Shown piece by piece: positions 1-6,330 of a stretch of 6,330 bases of DNA (position 1 is the stretch's first letter; each line of letters opens with the position of its first letter). The position numbers and the translations under genes were made by a program. Below the pieces are notes generated by a model, which did no database searches, was not told where the DNA came from, and worked only from the letters and a program-made list of their open reading frames with translations. This DNA comes from Pseudomonadota bacterium (lineage in GTDB: Bacteria > Pseudomonadota > Gammaproteobacteria > Competibacterales > Competibacteraceae): assembly GCA_018262135.1 (NCBI GenBank), contig JAGTSD010000109.1, positions 1 through 6,330 of the forward strand, written 5' to 3'.

Positions 1-472
1 TCTGGGCGTATTTCAGCGTCACCTTGATCGGCAAACCGGGCATCAGGTTGGCGATGTCCTGGGTGAACATGTTGGGGCGGTGCTGGCTGAGCAACGCGGC
101 GCTGCGGCCCTCGCCCTTGGCTTTCTCGAACGTGGCGCGGGCTTCCTCGATGCGCTGGATGGTGGCCTGAATCCGCTCGTCGCCGACTTCCATCGTCATG
201 GCGTTGACGGCGGCGGTTTCGTTGAGCGGGAACAAGTAAGTGGCGTGAACCGCCTGATTCAAAGGATTGGCGAAGGTCTGGGTCACCGTCACCAGCGCCA
301 CGTCGCCCTGCACGTCAGCGTCAATGTCGGTCTTGAGCAGCGGCAAGGTCACGGGCTTGCCGTCCACTTTGGCTTCGATGCGCCCGCCCAGGTCGTCGGG
401 AACGACCGCCAGCGCGGTGCTTAAAGGCAACCAGGCCAGCATGCCGATCAGGATAATTCGGATGGTCTTCAT
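1..472 (-). CDS. Secreted VIT-domain protein (N-terminal part; continues past the left edge)
   Basis: This is a 157-residue N-terminal fragment; the reading frame is open to the window edge, so the C-terminus is missing. Residues 1-22 form a Sec signal peptide (MKTIR, a hydrophobic core, then ALA before the predicted cut). Residues 30-157 read as a VIT (vault/inter-alpha-trypsin) domain. The visible hallmarks are VTVTQTFANP (61-70), YLFPLNETAAVNAMTMEVGD (79-98), the EEARATFEKAKGEGRSAALL segment (109-128) and the RPNMFTQDIANLMPG segment (132-146). In bacterial relatives a VIT domain is usually followed by a von Willebrand A (MIDAS) domain and often a C-terminal membrane or sorting segment; these would lie outside the window. 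The start is supported by a GGAGA motif eight bases before the ATG. The gene begins 18 bp after the stop of the exosortase gene, so the two are almost certainly co-transcribed. Inference: it is the likely partner or substrate of that exosortase. The VIT call is firm; the function is unknown. Confidence 0.88.
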   Translation of the reverse strand, partial: MKTIRIILIGMLAWLPLSTALAVVPDDLGGRIEAKVDGKPVTLPLLKTDIDADVQGDVALVTVTQTFANPLNQAVHATYLFPLNETAAVNAMTMEVGDERIQATIQRIEEARATFEKAKGEGRSAALLSQHRPNMFTQDIANLMPGLPIKVTLKYAQ

Positions 473-490
473 GAGTGGATTCTCCAAGGG

Positions 491-2041
491 TCACAGTTTC
501 ACGGACAGGGGTTGAGAAGGGGTTAGGGAGGGGGGTAGCGGCAAATCCAGTGCCCGCCACACCGCGACATCGAAGGTTTCCGCCGCTTCCACCGGCAGTT
601 CCCAGGGCGCGATGCGCTGAATCATCCGCCAGGTCGTTCCAGGCGCTTGCAGCCAGCGCCACACCGCCTCGGCGACGTGGGCCGTCCATTCCCCCCGCTC
701 CGAGACATAACTCACGGTCACCCGCCAGACACGGCCCTGCGGATCGGTGCTGCGGTAAACCGCGCTGGGAATGGAGCTGCCGGTTTGGCCGAGATAGCGC
801 ACCGCGTGGCCGGCGCCGGTCAGGCATTCCTCCGGGGCATGGAGATGACGTAGCGGCGCGGAGGTGCTCACCACCAGCAGACCGTAGGGACCATAGGCGG
901 CCCGCGCCGCCCCGCCGCCATAACGGGTGAAGTAACCGCGCTCCTGAGCCGTGAGCGCGCCGGGCTGCGCGGCGTAAACGGCGATGTAACCGGGCAATCG
1001 CGGCGCGGGCTGAGGCCGGGCCACGTCCAGCGGTTGCGGCGGCAGTGCGACGATCCCGCCGCAGACGGCCAGAAACGCCAGCCCCGTGAGCGGCTTGACC
1101 GAAAACAGGCGTTCACCCTCTCCCTCCGAACCCTGCCCACAAAACTCCCTCCCCCCTTGTGGGGGAGGGTTGGGGTGGGGGGTGCGAACGGTTATCGGGA
1201 CCGCGCCGCCGCGACCGCGCCGCGCCCACAACAGGAGAGGCAGTGCCGAGAGGCCCAGCGTGAGGAGTCCGATCAGGCTGTGCCAAGGTTCAGCGAACAC
1301 ATCCACGCCGCCCAGCGCCTCACGGTAAACCAGGCCAACAGCGATGAGGACGATGCGCAAGCTGTTTCCCAGCGTCGCCGCCGCCAGCGCCAGCAGCGCG
1401 CCCCCGCAGGCGTAGCGGGGAGTCGGGCGGGTCAGCACAGCGAGGGTGACCAACAGCAACAGCAACAGCAGCAAACCGCGCGTCCCCGAGCAGGGCAGAT
1501 CCACCAGCACGCTCTGTCCCTGCCATTGCAACTGAATCCCCTCGCACTGGACCGGAGCGGCCAGACCGAGCGTAGCGCAAGCGCCCACGGCAGAAATTTG
1601 TTGCAAGGCAAAGCCGAAACAGCGTTGCAGGATGCGTTCGACGGGCAGGGCCAGGGCGAACAGCAGCGCCAACCAGCCGGGCGCCAGCGGGCGGACACGG
1701 CGGTCCAGGTTCAGCAGCAAACCGATGGCGTAGACGTCCACCGCCAGCGCCGCCGCGCCGAGGACGTTGATCCCCAGCCACTGCCCCAGCAGGCGAATGG
1801 CGGCGGTTAGCGCCAGCAACCGCAGCCCAACTTGGCGTTGTCGCGCGTTGCAAATCTGCAACGGGCTGGTCGCACTCCACAGCAGCAGGCTGAAGGTCAG
1901 CGCCGCCACCCAAACCCCTTGGGAATCGTAGGCGGGATCGAACCAGGTCCCCATCAGCCACAGCAGGGGATGAACGGCCAGCAGCGCCAACCCCAGGATC
2001 AGGGCGGCAGGACCCAGTAGCGGAAAAATCGTGTAGCGCAT
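491..2041 (-). CDS. Exosortase with fused C-terminal EpsI-like domain
   Basis: This 516-residue inner-membrane protein belongs to the exosortase/archaeosortase family, predicted transpeptidase-like enzymes that cut C-terminal sorting signals (PEP-CTERM and relatives) of secreted proteins. Residues 1-272 are multi-spanning, with about eight hydrophobic segments. The catalytic pattern is present: Cys184 in DLPCSGTRG, Arg229 in LGNSLRIVL, and His254 in EPWHSLIG. After a low-complexity linker (about 280-315) comes one more membrane segment (about 318-335). A periplasmic domain follows, with HAPEECLTGAGH (401-412), which resembles the SPEVCLPGSGW-like motif of EpsI (DUF3485). EpsI is known both as a separate protein and as a C-terminal exosortase domain. 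I chose the ATG at 2041, which has GGAGA six bases upstream; the in-frame ATG at 2167 would add 42 residues lacking exosortase character and would overlap the candidate promoter. The gene is followed after 18 bp by the VIT protein gene. The exosortase subtype cannot be fixed by eye, and no polysaccharide synthesis genes are in view. The linker is partly encoded by a genomic repeat. Confidence 0.88.
   Translation of the reverse strand: MRYTIFPLLGPAALILGLALLAVHPLLWLMGTWFDPAYDSQGVWVAALTFSLLLWSATSPLQICNARQRQVGLRLLALTAAIRLLGQWLGINVLGAAALAVDVYAIGLLLNLDRRVRPLAPGWLALLFALALPVERILQRCFGFALQQISAVGACATLGLAAPVQCEGIQLQWQGQSVLVDLPCSGTRGLLLLLLLLVTLAVLTRPTPRYACGGALLALAAATLGNSLRIVLIAVGLVYREALGGVDVFAEPWHSLIGLLTLGLSALPLLLWARRGRGGAVPITVRTPHPNPPPQGGREFCGQGSEGEGERLFSVKPLTGLAFLAVCGGIVALPPQPLDVARPQPAPRLPGYIAVYAAQPGALTAQERGYFTRYGGGAARAAYGPYGLLVVSTSAPLRHLHAPEECLTGAGHAVRYLGQTGSSIPSAVYRSTDPQGRVWRVTVSYVSERGEWTAHVAEAVWRWLQAPGTTWRMIQRIAPWELPVEAAETFDVAVWRALDLPLPPSLTPSQPLSVKL
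1110..1185. repeat. Palindromic GC-rich dispersed repeat inserted in frame in the exosortase gene
   Basis: The core is a perfect 9-bp inverted repeat, CCCTCCCCC at 1147-1155 and GGGGGAGGG at 1161-1169, with a 5-nt loop. It is flanked by GGTTGGGGTGGGG on one side and a C-rich CCTCTCCCTCC stretch on the other. Translated in the exosortase frame it gives TPHPNPPPQGGRE and then a Gly/Glu/Ser-rich stretch, about residues 287-311. From general experience, this peptide is a familiar signature of a short dispersed palindromic repeat of proteobacterial genomes that sometimes falls inside genes. It sits between the last exosortase membrane segment and the EpsI-like part. The outer limits are approximate, and no target-site duplication was identified. 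Confidence 0.75.
1161..1182 (+). other. G-quadruplex-forming motif
   Basis: Four uninterrupted G tracts of 5, 3, 4 and 6 bases are separated by loops of A, TT and T. This satisfies the canonical G-quadruplex pattern with very short loops. It lies on the plus strand, which is the template strand for the exosortase gene. It is part of the dispersed repeat and overlaps one arm of its hairpin. That it folds is an inference. Confidence 0.55.
1451..1474. repeat. CAACAG tandem repeat encoding a poly-leucine run
   Basis: CAACAG occurs three times in tandem, followed by the near-copy CAGCAA. On the coding (minus) strand this is a run of alternating TTG and CTG codons for eight consecutive leucines, residues 190-197 of the exosortase. 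It starts six residues after the active-site Cys184 and forms the top of the next membrane helix. Gain or loss of units would keep the frame but change the helix length. Confidence 0.7.
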
Positions 2042-2047
2042 GGCGTG

Positions 2048-2052
2048 TCTCC
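2048..2052 (-). promoter_or_regulatory. Ribosome binding site of the exosortase gene
   Basis: GGAGA lies six bases before the ATG at 2041. It decides between this start and the longer in-frame ORF beginning at 2167. Confidence 0.65.
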
Positions 2053-2086
2053 GGTAACTCGCCAGCGCAGTATCAGGAGGGGGTGT

Positions 2087-2104
2087 GCGCGCTTCATGGC
2101 GCGC
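2087..2104 (-). other. Possible 5'UTR hairpin upstream of the exosortase gene
   Basis: A GCGCGC / 6-nt loop / GCGCGC inverted repeat lies between the candidate promoter and the start codon, about 45 bases before the ATG. If transcription begins near 2118, it would be in the leader RNA. It is short and GC-only, in a GC-rich genome, so chance is possible. No riboswitch class is recognised. Confidence 0.25.
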
Positions 2105-2128
2105 TCGTGCAAGAGGGTGGAATGATGG

Positions 2129-2144
2129 TGCAAAACCGGTGCAA
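2129..2144 (-). promoter_or_regulatory. Candidate sigma-54 (RpoN) promoter for the exosortase-VIT operon
   Basis: On the minus strand the site reads TTGCACCGGTTTTGCA. Against the sigma-54 pattern TGGCACG-N4-TTGCA it matches TNGCAC and the whole TTGCA -12 element, with exactly the required spacing. The one important mismatch is T instead of the first G of the -24 GG pair. The predicted transcription start is near 2118, giving a leader of about 77 bases before the exosortase ATG. Established knowledge: PEP-CTERM/exosortase loci are often linked to the PrsK/PrsR two-component system and RpoN-dependent promoters, which fits. No enhancer site for an activator was identified. Confidence 0.45.
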
Positions 2145-2201
2145 GCGGGTTCGCCGCTGGCGCTCATCCTCGCCAGGGCTGCATGAAACCGCTGGAGTTT
2201 T

Positions 2202-5200
2202 CTATTCGGGCCGGCGCCTGCCCGCCGTTCGTTCGCGCATGAAGAGCCGATACAGCACCGGCACCACGAACAGGGTCAGCAGGGTGGAAAAGGCCAGCCC
2301 CCAGACGATACTGGCCGCCACCGGTCCCCACAGGAGCGACTTGCCCGCCAACCCGAACGCCAGCGAAAACAGCCCGGCGATAGTGGTGCCCGAGGTCATC
2401 AGGATGGCGATCACCCGCCGGCGGGCGGCGTAGAGCGTGGCGTGCAGGGTGGACATGCCGGCGGCGCGACGGGCGTTGGCGGCATCAATGAGCACGATGG
2501 CGGCGTTCACCGCGATGCCGGTGAGCGCGATCACCCCGTAGAGCGTGTAGAGCGATAGCGGATTACCCGACACGAGCAGGCCCAGGGTAACGCCGGTAAA
2601 GGCCAGCGGCACGGTCACGAGAATCAGCAGGGGCTGAAAGTAGCTGCGGAACTGGGTGGCCAGAATCAGATAGATCAACCCCACGCCGAGCAGGAACAGC
2701 GGCCCCATGGCATCGAGCGATTCGTAGATGTCGTCCAGTTCGCCGGAAAAATCGAGATCCACCCCCGGATAGCGCGCCCGGATTTTCTCCCATTCGGCGC
2801 GGAGCCGATTGTTCGCGGCCAGGGTATCGGTTTGTTCCTTGTCGAGATCGGCTTCCACCGTGATGGCGCGGCGCAGGTTCCAGTGCCGGATCAGGCCCAG
2901 GCTCTCGCGTTCCTCGGCGACCAGCAGCGCACCCAGCGTCGTCGTGCCACCACCGGGCAGGGCGACCGGGTCATCGAGCAGTTCGCGAATCCGATCCACG
3001 GTGCGCGGCGCGGCCCGGACTCGCAGTTCGACCTTTTCGCCCCGGTCGCGCAAGTCGGCCACCACCTCACCGTCCACGTGCAGCCGCACCAGCCGGGCAA
3101 CCAGGCCAGGATCGAGACCGGCGTTGCGGGCGGCGTTCACGTCCACCCGCAGGCTGAGTTCGTCGCGGCCCGGCGTATCGTTGTCCACCACATCGCGGGC
3201 GCCGGGAATCTTCGCCACGATGCCCTTGACCGCGTCGGCGGCGGCGCGCAACTCCGCACGGTCGTCCGCCCGGACCTTGACGCTGATCGGCTTGGCGGTC
3301 GGCGGACCGCCCGAAAGCTTGAGAAACGAGATCGTCGCCCGGCCGGGCGTTTGGGTGACGGATTCGCGCATCCCCTCGATGATATCATCCAGCCCGCGAA
3401 CGCCCGGCCGGGCCGGATTCAGGGATACCGCGATCTGGCCGTACTGGTCGCCGTACAGCGGTTCCATCTCGGTGAACTTGATGCCGGCCAGCGAAGTGAC
3501 CGAACGGGCTTCGCCCTCGCGCAACCCGGCGCGCACCCGCTTCTCGACCTGCAAAGTCTGCCGCAGGGTTTCCTCGATGGGCGCATTGGGCGGCATGTCC
3601 ACGTTGACGTAGTACAGCCGGATCGGGTCGAAGGCGAAGAACTGGAATTTCACCAGCCCGACGCCCACCGCCGCCGCCGCGCCGAGAAACAGGGCGAACA
3701 CCACGCTCAGGTAAAGTTTCGCGTGGCGCATCCCATGGATCAGCAGCCGGGTGTACTTGACCCGCAGCAGGTGGGTCCATCGCTCGCGCAGCGCCTGAGA
3801 ACGCGAGCGACCGATGGCCTGTTTCCCCAGTGCCACGACGTGCGCGGGCAATATCCAGAACGCCTCCATCAGGCTCACGACGAGTCCGACCGTCACCACG
3901 AAAGGGATGACGAACATGAACTTGCCGATGATACCGGGCAGCAGCATCAGCGGCAGGAAGGCCGCGATGGTGGTGGTCACCGCCGCCAATACCGGCAGAC
4001 CGACTTCGCGGATGGAATCCAGAGCAGCGTGCAAGGCTTCCATGCCGCGCTCCATGCGGAAATACATGGCTTCCACCAGCACTACGGCATCGTCCACCAA
4101 CATGCCGAGCACGATGACGATGCCGAGCAGCACCGAAACGTTGAGGGTGAAGCCGACCGCGTCCAGCAGCACGAAGCTCCCCATCACCGAGAACACCACG
4201 CCCAGCGCCACCAGAGCGGAGATGCGCGCGCCGAGGAACAGCCAGCAGGTGCCCAGCACCAGCAGCAGGCCGACGATGGCGTTGCTCTGCATGATGCCCA
4301 GCGCCTCGCGGGTCGCTACGGTCTGGTCGTCGGCCAGAACCAGCTTCAGGCCGCTGCCCGCCAGCACCGCGTTTTTGCGGTCGAGGTAGTCGCGGATGCG
4401 GCCGACCAGTTCCAGGGTATTCGTATAGCTGATCTTGTTGACCGACAGCATCACGCCTGGCTGGCCGGCCATGCTGGCAAGTTGCAGCGGATCGTCGCGC
4501 CCGCGCCGCACCTTGGCCACGGTGTCCAGCGGCACCCGGGCATTGGCCGCGCCGGGCGGCTGCAAGTAAAAACTCGCCAGCAGTTCGGGGTCGGCGGTAG
4601 TCCCGCTCACCCGGACCAGCCATTCGCCGTCGGTGGTCTCGACCTTGCCGGCGAACACGTCGCGAAACCACAGCCGCAGCGCTTCGGCCAGATCCGCCGC
4701 CGTCAGTCCCCGTGCAGCCAGCGCTGGCGGACTGAATTCCACCAGCACCTCCGGGTCCTGAAAGCCCAGCGCCAGCACCTGATCAACGCCGGGAATCTGT
4801 TCCAGGTCCTCCTTCACCGTGCGCGCGGCGAAGCGCAGGGGTTCGTCGTCGGCCTGGCCGGTCAGCACCACCATGGCGGTGGGAAAACCGTTGGACGTGG
4901 TGATTTCGAGGATTTCCGGGTCCAGCGCTTCCACCGGCAGTTCGGCGTTGGCCTTGTTCTGGATTTCGCGGCGCAGGTCGTTGATCCGCTTGTCGAACAC
5001 CCGCACCGGGATTTCGCGGAACCGCACCAGGATGTTGGAAACGCCCTCGCGCGAGGAGCTGACCACGAACTTCACGTCCTGGACGTTGCGGATCGAATCC
5101 TCCAGCGGGTTGGTGATGCGCTTTTCCACATCCTCGGCGGAAGCGCCGGGCAGGGCGGTGGAGATATTGACCCAGTTGAAGTTGATCTCGGGGTCCTGCT

Positions 5201-5303
5201 CGCGCGGCATGTGGGTGTAGGCGAGCAGGCCCATCGCGATCACCACCACGAAGGCGATGTTGGCCAGCGGATGGTTGGTGATCAGGGCGCGGGCGAAGCG
5301 CAT
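2202..5303 (-). CDS. RND-family efflux permease (AcrB-like inner-membrane pump)
   Basis: This 1033-residue protein has the usual length for AcrB-type proton/substrate antiporters, which export drugs or other small molecules from the periplasm and inner membrane. The architecture is complete: TM1 (about 13-30), a first periplasmic porter/docking loop (about 31-338), TM2-6 (about 340-490), TM7 (about 530-550), a second periplasmic loop (about 551-865), and TM8-12 (about 866-1020). The proton-relay aspartates are Asp404-Asp405 in GMLVDDAVVLVE (AcrB D407/D408). Arg963 and Thr970 align with AcrB R971 and T978, but the AcrB K940 position is Asn933 (TGIAVNAAIVLID), as in several RND subgroups. The start at 5303 has GGAG nine bases upstream and lies one base after the stop of the membrane-fusion gene; a longer frame from 5363 would add 20 non-membrane residues inside that gene. 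The two are clearly one operon. The substrate cannot be predicted. Confidence 0.95.
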   Translation of the reverse strand: MRFARALITNHPLANIAFVVVIAMGLLAYTHMPREQDPEINFNWVNISTALPGASAEDVEKRITNPLEDSIRNVQDVKFVVSSSREGVSNILVRFREIPVRVFDKRINDLRREIQNKANAELPVEALDPEILEITTSNGFPTAMVVLTGQADDEPLRFAARTVKEDLEQIPGVDQVLALGFQDPEVLVEFSPPALAARGLTAADLAEALRLWFRDVFAGKVETTDGEWLVRVSGTTADPELLASFYLQPPGAANARVPLDTVAKVRRGRDDPLQLASMAGQPGVMLSVNKISYTNTLELVGRIRDYLDRKNAVLAGSGLKLVLADDQTVATREALGIMQSNAIVGLLLVLGTCWLFLGARISALVALGVVFSVMGSFVLLDAVGFTLNVSVLLGIVIVLGMLVDDAVVLVEAMYFRMERGMEALHAALDSIREVGLPVLAAVTTTIAAFLPLMLLPGIIGKFMFVIPFVVTVGLVVSLMEAFWILPAHVVALGKQAIGRSRSQALRERWTHLLRVKYTRLLIHGMRHAKLYLSVVFALFLGAAAAVGVGLVKFQFFAFDPIRLYYVNVDMPPNAPIEETLRQTLQVEKRVRAGLREGEARSVTSLAGIKFTEMEPLYGDQYGQIAVSLNPARPGVRGLDDIIEGMRESVTQTPGRATISFLKLSGGPPTAKPISVKVRADDRAELRAAADAVKGIVAKIPGARDVVDNDTPGRDELSLRVDVNAARNAGLDPGLVARLVRLHVDGEVVADLRDRGEKVELRVRAAPRTVDRIRELLDDPVALPGGGTTTLGALLVAEERESLGLIRHWNLRRAITVEADLDKEQTDTLAANNRLRAEWEKIRARYPGVDLDFSGELDDIYESLDAMGPLFLLGVGLIYLILATQFRSYFQPLLILVTVPLAFTGVTLGLLVSGNPLSLYTLYGVIALTGIAVNAAIVLIDAANARRAAGMSTLHATLYAARRRVIAILMTSGTTIAGLFSLAFGLAGKSLLWGPVAASIVWGLAFSTLLTLFVVPVLYRLFMRERTAGRRRPE

Positions 5304-5304
5304 G

Positions 5305-6324
5305 TCAGCGCGCTCCGTCGGCGACGGTGACCGGCTGGCCGTCGGCCAAGCCTTGCTGGCCATCCACCACCACCAGGGTTTCGGGCGGCAGCGCCACGGC
5401 GAACGGCCGGCCTTCCTGCGCGGTGGGCGCTGACACGAAGCGGGCGCGACCGTTTTCCACCACGAATGCGCCCAGCGCCTGTTCGCGCTTGACCAGCAAT
5501 TCGGGCGGCAGCAGCGCGCCCGGCGTCATCCAGCGCAGCGTGCCGCTGCTGCCGGCGGGCGCGGCCCGGTCGCCGAAGGCCAGCCGCGCGACCCGGGTAC
5601 GGGCCGCTGCGTCCACCACCGGCGACAGTCGCAGCAGGTTGACCGGATAACGCCGGTCCTGGCCGTCGAACGTCAGTTCGCTGGCGCGGGGCAGCGCGTC
5701 GGCCTGAATCGCCTGCACCTGGGCTTCGATTTCGGGCGGCGCCAGATCCACCAGCCGCAGCAGGGTCGTGCCCGGCGTGGCCGTGGCGCCAACCTGGGCC
5801 TGGCGTTCCAGCACCACGCCGGCGAACGGCGCCACGATGCGGCATTTTTCCACGTTGCGCGCCGCCACCGCCTGCTGGGCCCGTGCGACCTCGAGATCGG
5901 CCTCGGCGGCCTGGACGCCGGTTTTCAGCTCGAGCACCGCATCGTCGGAAACGAACTGTTTTTTCCGCAGCACCAGCGCCTGCCGTTGCCGTTGCTCGGC
6001 CAGCGCCACCCGCGCCCGGGCCGCCGTCACCTGGGCGTCGGCCTGGGCCTGGGCCAGCCGGTAATCGGCAGCATCGAGTTCCAGCAGCAGTTGCCCGACC
6101 TTGACGGTACTACCGACCTCGGCATGGACCCGCGCCACCCTGGCCGTCACCTCAGCGGCGATCCGGCTGTCGTTGGGGGCGATGACGTTGGCCGGCGCCG
6201 TGCCCCGGTCGGGCAAGGCCACCTCGCGCAAGGGCCGGACGCCGACTTCGACCGGCGCGGCGGGCTGGGCCAGCGCGACAAAGCAGAGGAGCAGACCGAC
6301 GGGAAGCAGAACGAATCGCGGCAT
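5305..6324 (-). CDS. RND efflux periplasmic adaptor (membrane-fusion protein, HlyD/AcrA-like)
   Basis: This 339-residue periplasmic adaptor would link the RND permease to an outer-membrane channel. Residues 1-19 form a signal peptide with an ALA cleavage site. Cys14 lies inside the hydrophobic core without a proper lipobox, so a lipoprotein is unlikely. The first lipoyl half is at about 54-85 (AAEVTARVARVHAEVGSTVK, then GQLLLELD). An alpha-helical coiled-coil hairpin spans about 86-158, rich in Ala, Gln, Arg and Glu. The second lipoyl half is at about 161-193 (APFAGVVLERQAQVGATATPG). Beta-barrel and membrane-proximal segments follow to the end. At 339 residues it is somewhat shorter than AcrA-type adaptors (close to 400). 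Only six bases precede the ATG, so no ribosome site can be judged and a start further upstream cannot be excluded; the signal peptide supports this one. The permease gene follows after a single base. Confidence 0.92.
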   Translation of the reverse strand: MPRFVLLPVGLLLCFVALAQPAAPVEVGVRPLREVALPDRGTAPANVIAPNDSRIAAEVTARVARVHAEVGSTVKVGQLLLELDAADYRLAQAQADAQVTAARARVALAEQRQRQALVLRKKQFVSDDAVLELKTGVQAAEADLEVARAQQAVAARNVEKCRIVAPFAGVVLERQAQVGATATPGTTLLRLVDLAPPEIEAQVQAIQADALPRASELTFDGQDRRYPVNLLRLSPVVDAAARTRVARLAFGDRAAPAGSSGTLRWMTPGALLPPELLVKREQALGAFVVENGRARFVSAPTAQEGRPFAVALPPETLVVVDGQQGLADGQPVTVADGAR

Positions 6325-6330
6325 GGCTAG

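Noticed and set aside
1147..1169. The 9-bp C/G hairpin considered as a transcription terminator
   Set aside because: It lies inside an intact reading frame, has no T tract, and is better explained as the core of a dispersed repeat.
1034..1810. A Gln- and Arg-rich 258-residue open frame on the plus strand
   Set aside because: It is antisense to the exosortase; its poly-Gln run is the complement of the leucine codon repeat.
2042..2167. A longer N-terminus for the exosortase starting at 2167
   Set aside because: The extra 42 residues are polar and Pro/Arg-rich and overlap the candidate sigma-54 site. The ATG at 2041 has a well-placed GGAGA and is followed directly by a membrane helix.
2157..2176. 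CTGGCG / CGCCAG inverted repeat after the RND stop codon, considered as a terminator
   Set aside because: The stem is only 6 bp with an 8-nt loop and has no following T tract, so it cannot be told from chance in GC-rich DNA.
2832..5330. An 832-residue open frame on the plus strand
   Set aside because: It is a His/Gln/Arg-rich shadow antisense to the RND permease, with no domain or membrane character. The minus-strand frame is a full RND protein.
5304..5363. A longer N-terminus for the RND permease starting at 5363
   Set aside because: It would overlap the end of the adaptor gene by about 60 bases, and RND permeases begin close to TM1, as the 5303 start gives.

Overview
This window comes from a GC-rich proteobacterium, most likely a Gamma- or Betaproteobacterium from an environmental or biofilm/floc setting. 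The evidence is the high GC content, the Shine-Dalgarno-led genes, an exosortase of the Gram-negative type, an RND efflux pair, and a palindromic genomic repeat whose translation reads PHPNPPPQGG, a type often met in such genomes. Nothing in the window fixes the genus. All four genes lie on the minus strand, so they are read from the right edge to the left.

Right half (about 2202-6324): a two-gene efflux module. A periplasmic membrane-fusion (HlyD/AcrA-like) protein is followed one base after its stop codon by an AcrB-type RND inner-membrane permease of 1033 residues. No outer-membrane channel gene is in view.

Middle (2042-2201): a 160-bp gap. It carries a sequence matching the sigma-54 -24/-12 promoter pattern at the right spacing, followed by a possible 5'UTR hairpin. 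This suggests that the left half is a separate, RpoN-controlled unit.

Left half (1-2041): an exosortase with the Cys/Arg/His active-site pattern, fused to a C-terminal EpsI-like domain. Eighteen bases downstream comes a secreted protein with an N-terminal VIT domain, cut off by the window edge. The tight pairing suggests a small dedicated sorting system in which the exosortase processes or anchors the VIT protein. A palindromic, G-rich genomic repeat sits in frame exactly at the exosortase/EpsI junction and adds about 25 low-complexity residues. The most interesting parts of the window are this exosortase-EpsI/VIT pair, its candidate sigma-54 promoter, and the repeat inside its reading frame.
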